Source: Chitinophagaceae bacterium (GTDB lineage: Bacteria > Bacteroidota > Bacteroidia > Chitinophagales > Chitinophagaceae). From it: DNA of 64,000 nt. The notes beneath the pieces were generated by a model that saw only the letters and a program-made list of their open reading frames with translations, was not told the origin of the DNA and ran no database searches. Position 1 is the first letter of the stretch, and each line of letters opens with the position of its first letter. The stretch is from positions 124,001-188,000 of the forward strand of contig PMSV01000021.1 in the NCBI GenBank assembly GCA_003168265.1, written 5' to 3'. A program made the position numbers and the translations under genes. Below are positions 1 through 9,097 of the stretch, in pieces.

Positions 1-1358
1 GCCCTAATAACAATCTTTCTTCATCGAACCAGATTACCCAATTTTCATTCCTTCAGGCAAATAACAATATACCAGTCTCCTCCAATGGGACCATCAACGG
101 GTTGGCCATTCAGATCTTCCTGCCTCCGGGTACCGAAAAAACCGGACTCAAAGCGAGTTTTACCAATTCCGCCGGAACAACTGTGACGGTAAATGGAGAA
201 GAGCAGACCAGCGGCGTTACAGCCGAGGATTTTACCAACCCGGTCACCTATACAGTGAAAGCCCAGAATGGAACTACTGAGAATTATACTGTAACCTTAA
301 TCACAGATATTGCGGGCATCGACAATGCGGTATCTGGTTTCATGACCAATTATTCGATCCCGGGTCTTTCTATTGCCATTACTTACAACGAAAATCTCGT
401 TTATGTCAAGAGCTATGGCTATGCCATAACAGAAACCAACCAACCCGTTACCAATCAAAACCTTTTCAGGATCGCCAGTCTTTCCAAACAAATAACTTCC
501 ATTGCTATCATGAAATTGATGGATCAGGGGAGGATCCTGCCTTCGGATACGGTCTTCGGTCCCCGCGGGATCCTCGATACACTTTATGGCACACAACCCT
601 ATGGTCCCTTTATCACGGATATTACAGTATATGAATTGCTGCATCATACGGAAGGGGGCTGGCCCAATGATGCGACAGATCCCATGTTCACCAATCCAAC
701 CATGACCGCAGCGCAATTGATCAGTTGGACCCTGGACAACCGCCCGCTGAGCAATGTGCCCGGCACCACCTATGCCTACTCGAATTTTGGGTATTGCATT
801 CTGGGCAGGGTGATCGAGAAGATCACGGGCATGCCCTATGCGCAGGCAGTAGACAGCCTGGTGCTTCAGTCCTGCGGAGTGACGGATATGACCATCGCCG
901 GCAACCTGCTTTCCAACAGGCTGCCCAATGAAGTGGAATACTATGCCCAATCAGGGGATGGCTCTCCTTATGATTTCAATATTACGAGGATGGATTCGCA
1001 TGGAGGGTGGCTCGCTTCAGCGACCGACCTGGCCAGGATCCTGGTCCGAGTGGATGGCTTTTCCAATAAACAGGATATACTATCCACAGCAGCGATCGAT
1101 ACCATGACCACGCCTTCAATGGCCAATCCTGAATATGCCTGCGGCTGGTCGGTAAATTCAGTCAATAACTGGTGGCACCAGGGCAGTCTGCCAGGAACGG
1201 CAACCGAACAGGCAAGAACCGTATCGCAGGGTAAATTCAATTTTGTCATCCTGACCAATACCAGGAGCCTGAATAGCAGTTTCAGCGGTGATCTCGATAA
1301 CCTTTTCTGGAACGGTCTGGCTAGTACGCCGGCATGGCCCGCTTACGATTTGTTTTAA
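1..1358 (+). CDS. Secreted serine hydrolase (class C beta-lactamase/DD-peptidase fold), 5' end outside window
   Basis: The frame is open from base 3 with no start, so the gene begins to the left of the window. A TTG at 102 is internal to an unbroken reading frame and is not a convincing start. The first ~100 residues look like an extracellular beta-sandwich (cadherin-like or DUF5018-like) domain. The rest is a beta-lactamase/penicillin-binding-protein fold. Visible motifs are the nucleophile SLSK (bases 477-488), the YSN second motif (777-785) and HQG (1176-1184), which replaces the KTG of class C enzymes. The arrangement matches the esterase/D-aminopeptidase-like serine hydrolases common in Bacteroidota; the substrate cannot be told. 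It ends 11 bp from the convergent exonuclease gene. Confidence 0.85.
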   Translation, partial: PNNNLSSSNQITQFSFLQANNNIPVSSNGTINGLAIQIFLPPGTEKTGLKASFTNSAGTTVTVNGEEQTSGVTAEDFTNPVTYTVKAQNGTTENYTVTLITDIAGIDNAVSGFMTNYSIPGLSIAITYNENLVYVKSYGYAITETNQPVTNQNLFRIASLSKQITSIAIMKLMDQGRILPSDTVFGPRGILDTLYGTQPYGPFITDITVYELLHHTEGGWPNDATDPMFTNPTMTAAQLISWTLDNRPLSNVPGTTYAYSNFGYCILGRVIEKITGMPYAQAVDSLVLQSCGVTDMTIAGNLLSNRLPNEVEYYAQSGDGSPYDFNITRMDSHGGWLASATDLARILVRVDGFSNKQDILSTAAIDTMTTPSMANPEYACGWSVNSVNNWWHQGSLPGTATEQARTVSQGKFNFVILTNTRSLNSSFSGDLDNLFWNGLASTPAWPAYDLF

Positions 1359-1369
1359 GAGTGGACTGC

Positions 1370-2077
1370 CTATCTGATTTCAATATTTTCCGGAGCAATC
1401 ATCGGCTCCCCATTCATCCTGAGATAGACCTGTGCAGCCGTGACCACATCTTTCTGGCAATAGACGGCGATGCGGGGAAGGTCCTTTTCCTGCCAATAGA
1501 TTTCGGCCACCATACTACCGTCCATATCGTCTTTTGGTGTGGGTATCCCCAATGAAAAAGCCAATAAATTAAGAGAAGCAAAATTCTTGTATTCACCGAA
1601 TTTCCAAAGCTCCATGGTATCAATAAAGGGAAGTTCCCAGGGCTTCTTGCCCGTTATACGCAAGAGGGGAGGCAAGGCCAGGCCGTTGATGATCATCCGG
1701 CGGCAGATATAGGGAAAATCAAATTCCTTTCCATTATGCGCACAGAGATATTTATTACCCTCGGCCGACCAGCGGTTCAGCATATCGGAAAAAGTCAGCA
1801 GAACCAATTTTTCATCATCCCCGAAAAATGATTTAATCGCAATTTTCCTGTTGACTCCGTGGCCTGAAAGAATGCCGCAACTGATGCAGATGATCTTTCC
1901 GAACTCAGCATAGATACCGGCCCTTTCGTAAAGGCTTTCGGGGCTATCCTTTTCAGGATCCCTGCTCAGATGTGATGCCTTATGTTCCCATAAGGCTTTC
2001 CAATCCTCAGGCATTCCCTCAAAACCGGGATAGCGGGGAACCGTCTCAATATCTAAAAACAGAATATTATTGTACAT
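1370..2077 (-). CDS. PolB-like 3'-5' exonuclease (DEDDy)
   Basis: A 235-residue protein of the predicted PolB-exonuclease-like family (DNA_pol_B_exo2). The DEDDy motifs are present in order: FLDIETV near residue 7 (Exo I), AHNGKEFDFPYI near 115 (Exo II) and YCQKDV near 207 (Exo III, with the Tyr four before the Asp). These side chains bind two metal ions in the family, which removes nucleotides from DNA 3' ends. It is a stand-alone exonuclease with no polymerase domain. It lies 9 bp downstream of manC on the same strand and is probably the last gene of that transcript; the functional link to sugar-nucleotide genes is unclear. Confidence 0.85.
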   Translation of the reverse strand: MYNNILFLDIETVPRYPGFEGMPEDWKALWEHKASHLSRDPEKDSPESLYERAGIYAEFGKIICISCGILSGHGVNRKIAIKSFFGDDEKLVLLTFSDMLNRWSAEGNKYLCAHNGKEFDFPYICRRMIINGLALPPLLRITGKKPWELPFIDTMELWKFGEYKNFASLNLLAFSLGIPTPKDDMDGSMVAEIYWQEKDLPRIAVYCQKDVVTAAQVYLRMNGEPMIAPENIEIR

Positions 2078-2086
2078 CGCCGCAAA

Positions 2087-3175
2087 TCAAATATATTCTT
2101 CGCCCTTATTCTTTTTGACCTCAGCCAGGTATTCTTTTATTTCCTGTTCCTTATCCTTCTTACAGATCAGCAAGACATCATCCGTGTCGACCACAATATA
2201 ATCGTCCAGTCCCTGAAGTACCAGTAATTTTTTTTCAGGTGAATGAACCATGCATCGCTTCGCATCGATCACCACTACGTTGCCACTGGCTGAAGCATTT
2301 CCAAGATAATCCTTATCCATATTATCGTATGCGCTATTCCAGGTGCCCAGGTCGCTCCAGCCAAAGGAAGAAGGAATGACATATACATTATTCGCTTTTT
2401 CCATAATGCCGAAATCGATGGAAATATTCGTACAAAGCGGATAAATATATTCCAACGCCTTTTTTTCACTGCGCGTATTAAAGGCAGCTTTTTCAGAAAT
2501 AAAAACATCATACATTTCCGGAAGATATTTTTCAAATGCACGAATAACGTTCTTGACCTGCCATACAAAAATGCCGGCATTCCAAAGAAAATCTCCGCTC
2601 GCCAAAAAGGTCTTTGCAAGTTCCAGATTGGGTTTTTCAGTAAAGGTCTTCACTTTATACACATTATCAGAAACCGCATGCTGTTCAAATTGAATATAGC
2701 CGTAACCCGTATTGGGATGATTAGGTTTGATGCCCAGGGTGATCAATGCGTTGTGTTTGTTCACAAAACTCAGCGCCTCAAGACAAACCTTAGTGAATGC
2801 CGTATTATCACTAATCAAATGGTCGGAAGGCGCAATGACCAGAGAAGCTTCCGGATCTTTTTGAAGGAGCTTGAACGAAATATAGGCAATGCAGGGAGCC
2901 GTATTTTTTCTCGAAGGCTCTCCAAGGATGTTTTCGACATTCAGTTCCGGAAGCTGCTCTCTTACTATATCCTCATATTCGTGAGAAGTGACCACATAGA
3001 TATTTTCCGGGGGGATAAAAGACGCAAATCTTTCATAGGTCCATTGGATCAGGGTCTTTCCGGAATTTAATATATCCAGGAATTGTTTAGGAAAATCCTG
3101 TCTGCTTTTAGGCCAAAACCGGCTGCCAATTCCACCCGCCATGATCGCCACATAATTATGCTTATTCATATTCAT
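2087..3175 (-). CDS. manC: Mannose-1-phosphate guanylyltransferase
   Basis: A 362-residue nucleotidyltransferase that makes GDP-mannose from mannose-1-phosphate and GTP, for capsule, LPS or glycoprotein sugars. The N-terminal signature AGGIGSRFWPKSRQDFPKQF (residues ~13-32) is the pyrophosphorylase nucleotide-binding motif with its Arg and Lys. Further family motifs include PSDHLI near 117, FTEKP near 177, WNAGIF near 198 and a GWSDLGTW segment near 270. The length fits single-domain GMP enzymes without the C-terminal phosphomannose isomerase domain. The gene follows the isomerase gene by only 6 bp, so the two are very likely co-transcribed. MNMNK gives two adjacent Met starts that cannot be separated. 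Confidence 0.93.
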   Translation of the reverse strand: MNMNKHNYVAIMAGGIGSRFWPKSRQDFPKQFLDILNSGKTLIQWTYERFASFIPPENIYVVTSHEYEDIVREQLPELNVENILGEPSRKNTAPCIAYISFKLLQKDPEASLVIAPSDHLISDNTAFTKVCLEALSFVNKHNALITLGIKPNHPNTGYGYIQFEQHAVSDNVYKVKTFTEKPNLELAKTFLASGDFLWNAGIFVWQVKNVIRAFEKYLPEMYDVFISEKAAFNTRSEKKALEYIYPLCTNISIDFGIMEKANNVYVIPSSFGWSDLGTWNSAYDNMDKDYLGNASASGNVVVIDAKRCMVHSPEKKLLVLQGLDDYIVVDTDDVLLICKKDKEQEIKEYLAEVKKNKGEEYI

Positions 3176-3181
3176 ATTGAA

Positions 3182-4159
3182 CTATATAATTCCTTCCCGG
3201 ATCAGGTCATGCAAATGGATAAAACCCATATACCTATTCCCCTCCATCACGATCAGTTGGGTGATTCCTTTATTTCGCAACATAGACAATGCCTCAACAG
3301 CAAGCGAGTCCGCACCTAAAGTAACGGGGTTCAAAGTCATGATATCTTTAGCTCGTATTTCGCCTGAAGGAATATTCTTTTCCAGCATGCGACGCAGGTC
3401 TCCATCGGTGATGATGCCCAAAAGCTGATCGTCTGCTTTGACCACGGCCGTTGCTCCGAGTCTTTTAGATGTCATTTCCATGATCACGGTTTTCAGGTCA
3501 TCCTCAGCGCCTACCTTGGGCCGCGCGTTATGCAGGTATAAATCCTGAACCCGCAAATACAGTTTTTTGCCGAGCGCTCCGCCGGGGTGAAACCTGGCAA
3601 AATCTTCGCTTCCAAAACCCCTCAGCTCCATCAGGGCTACAGCGATCGCGTCTCCCATCGCCATTTGGGCAGTCGTACTGCTCGTAGGAGCCAGATTATG
3701 CGGACAGGCTTCCTGGGAAACCGTGGTATTGAGGACTATGTCGGATTGCAAGGCCAATTGAGATTCGAGATTGCCGACCATTGCAATCAGGGTATTTCCG
3801 AAATTGCGGATAAGTGGCAATAACAATTTGATCTCGGGGCTGATGCCGCTTTTACTAACGATCATGACCAGGTCTTCGGGTTGAATTATGCCAAGGTCTC
3901 CATGGATCGCATCCGCAGCATGCATGAAAACAGAAGCAGTACCTGTTGAGTTCAGTGTAGCCACTATTTTCTGGGCAATGATTGCGCTCTTGCCGATACC
4001 ACTGATCACAAGCCTTCCTTTACATTGAAAGATGCTTTCCACCGCTTTCACAAATTGCAGGTCCAGGAATGCTTCAAGACCCGCCACCGATTCTGATTCG
4101 AGCCGGAGTGTACGCCGGGCGGCATCAATAATATTTTCAGCGTGAGTCATAAAAGGCAC
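3182..4159 (-). CDS. kdsD: Arabinose-5-phosphate isomerase (KpsF/GutQ family)
   Basis: A 325-residue cytoplasmic protein with an N-terminal SIS sugar-isomerase domain (residues ~35-190; segments ISGIGKSAIIAQK and FMHAADAIHGDLG) followed by two CBS domains (~205-325). The family converts ribulose-5-phosphate to arabinose-5-phosphate, the first committed step to Kdo for LPS. CBS pairs usually bind nucleotides and regulate. The first gene of a leftward cluster with manC and the exonuclease. A second Met at codon 4 (MTHAEN) is an equally plausible start, because homologues commonly begin close to that point. Confidence 0.93.
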   Translation of the reverse strand: MPFMTHAENIIDAARRTLRLESESVAGLEAFLDLQFVKAVESIFQCKGRLVISGIGKSAIIAQKIVATLNSTGTASVFMHAADAIHGDLGIIQPEDLVMIVSKSGISPEIKLLLPLIRNFGNTLIAMVGNLESQLALQSDIVLNTTVSQEACPHNLAPTSSTTAQMAMGDAIAVALMELRGFGSEDFARFHPGGALGKKLYLRVQDLYLHNARPKVGAEDDLKTVIMEMTSKRLGATAVVKADDQLLGIITDGDLRRMLEKNIPSGEIRAKDIMTLNPVTLGADSLAVEALSMLRNKGITQLIVMEGNRYMGFIHLHDLIREGII

Positions 4160-4532
4160 AAACCTAATTTAAATAGAAATATAAGCCGCGAAATTAAGCT
4201 TAGTTAGCAATCCTTTCATTTGAGAGGTCTACCCCTCGCTCTTTAGTTTTTATATTATTTTTCAATTTTTTACTGTTCTTCCTCAACTACTAGGCTTTGA
4301 ACCAGTTATAAATTTTATAGATATATTTTGATTCTTGATTCGTTAAAAATTTTAACAATTCCAGACTTCTAAAAAAGCGCTGTTTTTATTAACTTCGCAA
4401 TCCTTTAAAAAAATCCCGGCAATCCTCAAGGGCGGCCGCGTCAGGCCTCTGCTGATAACTGCTTCTGATAGTTCCGGTATTTTTAGTATCTTATAATATA
4501 TTAAGTCTTCGTGTGAAGGAAAATTATTGAGC
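4160..4532 (+). other. Divergent intergenic region between kdsD and recQ
   Basis: About 370 bp of AT-rich DNA separating two divergent genes, so it should contain promoters for both. No clean TAnnTTTG -7 element was found. A GC-rich patch with a GCGGCCGC palindrome sits near 4431-4438. No coding remnant was recognised. Confidence 0.5.
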
Positions 4533-6800
4533 ATGGCAACAAGCATATCAAAAAAATCAAATTCAAAAAAAGCAAAGCCCGCTTTGAAAACCACAAGAGT
4601 CAAAATTTCAACTGATCTCCTGAATCACCTTCAGGAGCATTTTGGTTTTGATTCCTTCAAGGGCGGCCAGGACGACGTAATTCAAAATCTCTTATTGGGA
4701 AAAGACACATTCGTGATCATGCCCACAGGAGGAGGAAAAAGCCTTTGTTATCAGCTTCCGGCCATGATGAGCGAAGGAGTGGCCATTATCGTTAGCCCCC
4801 TGATCGCGCTCATGAAAAACCAGGTCGACCTGGTAAGAAGCTATAGCAGCAAGGACAATGTGGCACATTTTCTCAATTCCACTCTTAACAAGAAGCAGAT
4901 CCGGGAAGTACATGATGATTTACTGAACGGGCATACCAAGATGCTCTATGTAGCTCCTGAAACGCTAACAAAACAGGAAAATCTCGATTTTTTCAGCGAC
5001 CTGAAGATCTCATTTTTTGCCGTTGACGAAGCGCACTGCATATCAGAATGGGGCCATGATTTCAGGCCGGAATACCGCAGGTTGAGGGAGATCATGGACC
5101 AGATCAAGCCCGATGCACCCGTAATTGCGCTAACGGCTACGGCAACCCCAAAAGTTCAAAGCGATATCGTCAAGAATCTCGGCCTGCGCAATCCAAAGAT
5201 CTTTATATCCTCCTTCAACAGGCCCAATCTCTATTACGAAATTCAGCCCAAGATTAAAAAGGACGAAGCTGTAAAAAGCATTGTCCGCTTCATAGTTCAG
5301 AACAAAAACAAGAGCGGGATCATTTATACCCTCAACCGGAAGACCACGGAAGAGCTAGCTGAGATGCTCGAAGCCAACGGAATCAAAGCCGTTGCCTACC
5401 ATGCAGGCCTGGACAGCAAACTTCGCTCAGACAGGCAGGATATGTTTCTCAACGAGGATGTTCAGGTCATCGTTGCAACCATCGCATTTGGAATGGGAAT
5501 CGACAAGCCGGATATCCGCTTTGTCATACATTACAATATTCCTAAATCCATAGAAAATTACTACCAGGAAACTGGAAGGGCCGGGCGGGATGGTCTTGAA
5601 GGAAAATGCATACTCTATTATTCCCATAAAGACGTGAACAAACTGGAGCACCTGATGAAGGACAAGCCCCTCAGTGAAAGAGAAGTGGTGGCTCAGTTGA
5701 TTAATGAGACCGTCGCATTTGCCGAAAGCGGTGTGTGTCGCAGAAAGACCCTCATGAGCTATTTCGGGGAAGAATACGGGCAGGAAAATTGCGGTCACTG
5801 CGACAATTGCCTTCATCCTAAAGAAAAAGTGGAATCCCGCGAAAGCGCCGTCAAAGCGCTTAAAGTAGTGAAGGCCCTAGATGAGCGATTTGCTACGGAT
5901 TATACGATCAATATCATCATCGGAAAGCCCACTCCCCAGATCCATATGTACCGGCACGAAGTTCTCCCGGAATTCGGGATTGGAAAGGACGAGCCGGTTT
6001 ATTACTGGAATTCCCTAATTCGCCAGCTCCTCTTAGAAGGATACCTTAAAAAGGATATTGAAGAATACGGCGTCCTCAAAATCACTAAGAAAGGGGAAGA
6101 ATTCCTCAAAAAACCAAAACCCCTTAAGATCATTCTCAATAATCTGTTCGAGGAAGCCAATGCCGACGATGACGAAGGAAATGAAGGAAACAGCGACTCC
6201 GCCGCCGCAGATGAAAAGCTATTCGAACAGTTAAAGGAGCTCCGCCAAATAGAGGCTAAAAAGAAGAAATTGCCGCCCTTTGTCGTATTCCTCGAGAATT
6301 CCCTCCAGGATATGGCCACTCTATATCCCACAACCTTACTGGAGCTTGAAAAGTGCCAGGGAGTAAGCAAGGGAAAAGCGATCAAGTTCGGTAAGCCCTT
6401 TGTCGATCTCATCGCAAAATATGTCGAAGAAAACGATATCGAAAAGCCTGACGATTTCGTAATGAAGAGCGTCGTCAACAAAAGCATGAACAAGGTCTAT
6501 ATCATCCAGCAGGCGGACAAGAAAATTGCCCTCGAAACCATCGCCCGCAACAAGGGCATGGGCCTCGACGTCCTGCTTGAAGAAATGGAAACAATTGCCG
6601 CGAGCGGCACCCGCCTCAACCTGGACTATGCCGTCGATGAAATGCTCGATGACTTTGAACAGGATGAAATTATCACCTATTTCAAGAGCTGTGAAACCAG
6701 CAGCCTCGATGTTGCCAGGCAGGAACTTTCAGAAAGCAATTTCACATGGGAACAGCTTAAGATCATGAGGATCAAGTTCCTGAGCGAATACGGCAATTAA
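4533..6800 (+). CDS. recQ: ATP-dependent DNA helicase RecQ
   Basis: A protein of about 755 residues, larger than the ~600-residue E. coli RecQ. A 3'-5' superfamily 2 helicase for repair and recombination. Motifs in order: Walker A ([14 protein letters not shown], ~residue 68), DEAH box in [20 protein letters not shown] (~165), TATATP (~202), [10 protein letters not shown] (~345). The RQC zinc-binding Cys cluster follows ([11 protein letters not shown], then CGHCDNC, ~400-425), then winged-helix and HRDC domains (~570-640) and an extra C-terminal helical region. ATG at 4533 is chosen; a TTG at 4527 lies closer to a GAAGGA stretch (4515-4520) and would add two residues. It is the last clearly ordinary chromosomal gene before the tRNA. 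Confidence 0.95.
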   Translation: MATSISKKSNSKKAKPALKTTRVKISTDLLNHLQEHFGFDSFKGGQDDVIQNLLLGKDTFVIMPTGGGKSLCYQLPAMMSEGVAIIVSPLIALMKNQVDLVRSYSSKDNVAHFLNSTLNKKQIREVHDDLLNGHTKMLYVAPETLTKQENLDFFSDLKISFFAVDEAHCISEWGHDFRPEYRRLREIMDQIKPDAPVIALTATATPKVQSDIVKNLGLRNPKIFISSFNRPNLYYEIQPKIKKDEAVKSIVRFIVQNKNKSGIIYTLNRKTTEELAEMLEANGIKAVAYHAGLDSKLRSDRQDMFLNEDVQVIVATIAFGMGIDKPDIRFVIHYNIPKSIENYYQETGRAGRDGLEGKCILYYSHKDVNKLEHLMKDKPLSEREVVAQLINETVAFAESGVCRRKTLMSYFGEEYGQENCGHCDNCLHPKEKVESRESAVKALKVVKALDERFATDYTINIIIGKPTPQIHMYRHEVLPEFGIGKDEPVYYWNSLIRQLLLEGYLKKDIEEYGVLKITKKGEEFLKKPKPLKIILNNLFEEANADDDEGNEGNSDSAAADEKLFEQLKELRQIEAKKKKLPPFVVFLENSLQDMATLYPTTLLELEKCQGVSKGKAIKFGKPFVDLIAKYVEENDIEKPDDFVMKSVVNKSMNKVYIIQQADKKIALETIARNKGMGLDVLLEEMETIAASGTRLNLDYAVDEMLDDFEQDEIITYFKSCETSSLDVARQELSESNFTWEQLKIMRIKFLSEYGN

Positions 6801-6802
6801 AT

Positions 6803-6833
6803 TTTTCGATATTCCCGAGAAATTTTACTTTTG
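6803..6833 (+). promoter_or_regulatory. Candidate Bacteroidota promoter for tRNA-Phe
   Basis: TACTTTTG at 6826-6833 fits the Bacteroidota -7 consensus TAnnTTTG exactly. It ends 7 bp before the first base of the tRNA, which would put transcription initiation almost at the mature 5' end. A T-rich -33 region near 6803-6806 is only weakly like TTTG. Confidence 0.5.
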
Positions 6834-6840
6834 CCGCCCC

Positions 6841-6913
6841 GGTGCGGTAGCTCAGTTGGTAGAGCAAAGGACTGAAAATCCTTGTGTCGGCGGTTCAATC
6901 CCGCCCCACACCA
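6841..6913 (+). tRNA. tRNA-Phe (GAA)
   Basis: A 73-nt cloverleaf ending at discriminator A, with no encoded CCA. The anticodon arm is AAGGA-CTGAAAA-TCCTT, giving anticodon GAA at bases 6874-6876. The T arm is GGCGG-TTCAATC-CCGCC and the D arm begins TAGCTCAGTTGGTAGAGC. The acceptor stem pairs GGTGCGG with CCACACC. Six of seven pairs form; the fifth is a C-A mismatch (6845/6908). A TAnnTTTG promoter precedes it and a strong terminator follows. The mobilisation genes begin about 160 bp downstream, so the locus is a plausible integration target. Confidence 0.93.
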
Positions 6914-6924
6914 CTTTTACGCTT

Positions 6925-6966
6925 ATAACGTCTTGTAAATCAATATTTTACAAGACGTTATTTTTT
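6925..6966 (+). terminator. Rho-independent terminator after tRNA-Phe
   Basis: A perfect 15-bp inverted repeat (6925-6939 with 6947-6961), a 7-nt loop and a run of six T (6961-6966). The right arm's last base is part of the T run. The stem begins ATAACGTCTTGTAAA. Confidence 0.85.
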
Positions 6967-7074
6967 AAGGGCAAGAATAGGGGCAATCAATAAAATTATT
7001 TAAGAAATAATTTTTATTACCCCTAAACTGTCAAACACTGTAGATAATTATTAATCAGGGTAAATGTATTGACA
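6967..7074. other. Left junction of the accessory region; candidate att-like 11-mer
   Basis: AT-rich spacer between the terminator and the stop of the coupling-protein gene. It contains GGGGCAATCAA at 6980-6990, which recurs exactly at 22131-22141 at the far end of the accessory region. This could be a target-site or att core repeat, but 11 bp alone is weak evidence. Confidence 0.3.
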
Positions 7075-9081
7075 TTAAGACAGGAATGGCAATGAATGTT
7101 GATCAGAGGGCGGTTGTTCCAGTCTACCAGGAGTATTCATCAAGATCTCAATTTCACTTTCAATCAAATTCGCAACTTCGTTTTTGATCTTATAATAATT
7201 TTCATTGATCATTTTGGGGTTTATTTCTCTTAAAACCGGAAGATGTTTCAAACTGGAATTTTCTTTTTTCAATTGTTCGTGGTCATTAAGAATTTCACAA
7301 TGAAATGTTTTTAATTTTATTTTTTGAGTTGGATCGTCTGCAACCATGCCTACAAATTCTCCCGAAGACAGTCCTGCAATTTTTGATTGAGGTACGGCAA
7401 AATCCATCTGCCCAGATTTGCTAAAAGACGTATCGTTACGACTCACTGATACGCTTTCCTTAACCTGTGTTATTTTTCCGAATCTTTCTGCTAATAACTT
7501 TGACGTTTCACCCATCACTTGCCCACTGATTATATTTCCAGTGATATTCATGATCACTGCCGCCTGATCTCCACCATAATCTTTTTTCAATTGACTGAAA
7601 TCCTGCATCCCGAGACAGGTTGCCACTTTATTTGATCGAGCTGTCGCGATTAGGCTATCCATATCATTAAAATAAATAGTTGGAAATTCATCAAAAATCA
7701 AACTGCATTTTTGCTTATTTTTTTGATTCACTAACCTGATAAGCCTTGTAACATATAAAGACAAGACCGCCCCATAGATCTGTTGTTTTTGCGGATTGTT
7801 GGCAAGGCAAATTATTTTAGGCGCTAATGGATTATTTATATCAAGGGTAAAATCATTCTCGGACAACACCCAATATAACTGCGGAGACGACAATCTCGCC
7901 ATTCCAATTTTCGCACTCGCGATCTGTCCTTCCAGTTGTTCCATAGCATCGTTCTGGTAAGCAGAAATAAAAGGATTGATCAGGACTTCTATTTCTGGTT
8001 CCGTTTTCAAAACAGGAAATAGTTTTTCATATTCGACCTGCATGAGTTCAATCACATGCGGCAGAGTGCAATATTTCCCGCTCTTGTATTTTTTTAAAAA
8101 CCAGATTATCGCTGTTACAAAATTGATCGGTGATTCAACAAAAAAATCTCCCTGTTGTTTTATCCATTCTCTATTCAGTCCCATCATGATAGACCGGGAT
8201 GCTTCAGTCGCATCGGTAATATCAAACATGGTTTCATGGTCCAAGGGATTGCATCGATGACTTTTTGATAGCTCATCAAAATTAATGAGGTAGAACTCAG
8301 GTCTGATTTTATAGGCTTTATAATTTTTCCGCAAAGTATTGTATGCAATTTTAGTCAGATCATCGTACTTAAAATCATAGACCAGCATGGCGAAACCTTT
8401 TTCAATATGCTGCTTGACGATATGCTGAATTACAAAATAAGATTTTCCGGAACCAGGAGAGCCGACCACCAGCAAACCACGAAAAGGATTTATGATATTA
8501 ATCCAGCTATCGCGGATTTTTCCTTTTAAATTATATTGTGCCGGAAGGTTTATTGAATACTCATTCTGTAATAACTTTTCTTCCTGCGGAAACGTTTCAT
8601 TCATCTCATTAAATACATCAGCTCCCAATTTAATTTTAATGAGTCGTGAAAGTTGCGCTCCACCGGCAAGAATAAGTAAATATCCTAGAGAAGTAGCAGT
8701 GATATACGTGATTGCAATCGTCTGCAGGCGGGCGTCCATCTTAAGAGACAGATAATTGAAAAAATAGAGTACTGAACCTGCGAGCAAATAACAAACAATG
8801 AATTCCTTTTTAATTTTCTCATCCTTTCTCCCTTTTGCACCGACCAGGGAAATAGTCAATAATCCCAAAGCAAATAGTTGTGCATTATTGTTATTGAAAA
8901 GTCCGGTGTGTTCAATATTTATTAAGAATCTGTCACTGATCTTCGTTGTAAGTTTCCATTCTTTAAATGCATCGTAACAGAAATAATATAAATGCAAAAG
9001 AAGAATTATAACACTCCCAAATCTTATGAACTCAAGTATTTTGTGAAGCCCCATTTCACCTTCCCCTGTATCTCCCGACAT
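7075..9081 (-). CDS. mobC: VirD4/TraG-type conjugative coupling protein (Bacteroides MobC-like)
   Basis: A 668-residue inner-membrane ATPase that would bring the relaxase-DNA complex to a type IV secretion channel. Four predicted membrane segments lie in the first ~150 residues (for example GSVIILLLHLYYFCYDAF and TSLGYLLILAGGA). Walker A is GSPGSGKSYFVIQ near residue 209 and Walker B is CSLIFDEFPTIYF near 460, followed by the TraM-recognition-like region (LIATARSNKVATCLGMQDFS). Length and membrane topology match T4CPs. It lies 16 bp downstream of the relaxase gene, completing a mobA-mobB-mobC cassette. No other T4SS genes are visible, so the element would be mobilisable rather than self-transmissible. 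Confidence 0.85.
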   Translation of the reverse strand: MSGDTGEGEMGLHKILEFIRFGSVIILLLHLYYFCYDAFKEWKLTTKISDRFLINIEHTGLFNNNNAQLFALGLLTISLVGAKGRKDEKIKKEFIVCYLLAGSVLYFFNYLSLKMDARLQTIAITYITATSLGYLLILAGGAQLSRLIKIKLGADVFNEMNETFPQEEKLLQNEYSINLPAQYNLKGKIRDSWINIINPFRGLLVVGSPGSGKSYFVIQHIVKQHIEKGFAMLVYDFKYDDLTKIAYNTLRKNYKAYKIRPEFYLINFDELSKSHRCNPLDHETMFDITDATEASRSIMMGLNREWIKQQGDFFVESPINFVTAIIWFLKKYKSGKYCTLPHVIELMQVEYEKLFPVLKTEPEIEVLINPFISAYQNDAMEQLEGQIASAKIGMARLSSPQLYWVLSENDFTLDINNPLAPKIICLANNPQKQQIYGAVLSLYVTRLIRLVNQKNKQKCSLIFDEFPTIYFNDMDSLIATARSNKVATCLGMQDFSQLKKDYGGDQAAVIMNITGNIISGQVMGETSKLLAERFGKITQVKESVSVSRNDTSFSKSGQMDFAVPQSKIAGLSSGEFVGMVADDPTQKIKLKTFHCEILNDHEQLKKENSSLKHLPVLREINPKMINENYYKIKNEVANLIESEIEILMNTPGRLEQPPSDQHSLPFLS

Positions 9082-9097
9082 AAACTACAATTAATAT

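Noticed and set aside
4431-4438. GCGGCCGC palindrome as an operator
   Set aside because: Isolated 8-mer without a second site or regulator; likely chance in a GC-rich patch.
4527-4532. TTG start for recQ six bases upstream of ATG
   Set aside because: ATG at 4533 is more usual; the only support for TTG is distance to GAAGGA, and Bacteroidota use Shine-Dalgarno weakly. Left as a note.
6925-6966. 15-bp inverted repeat as an integrase attachment arm
   Set aside because: The following T run and position after tRNA-Phe fit a terminator better.
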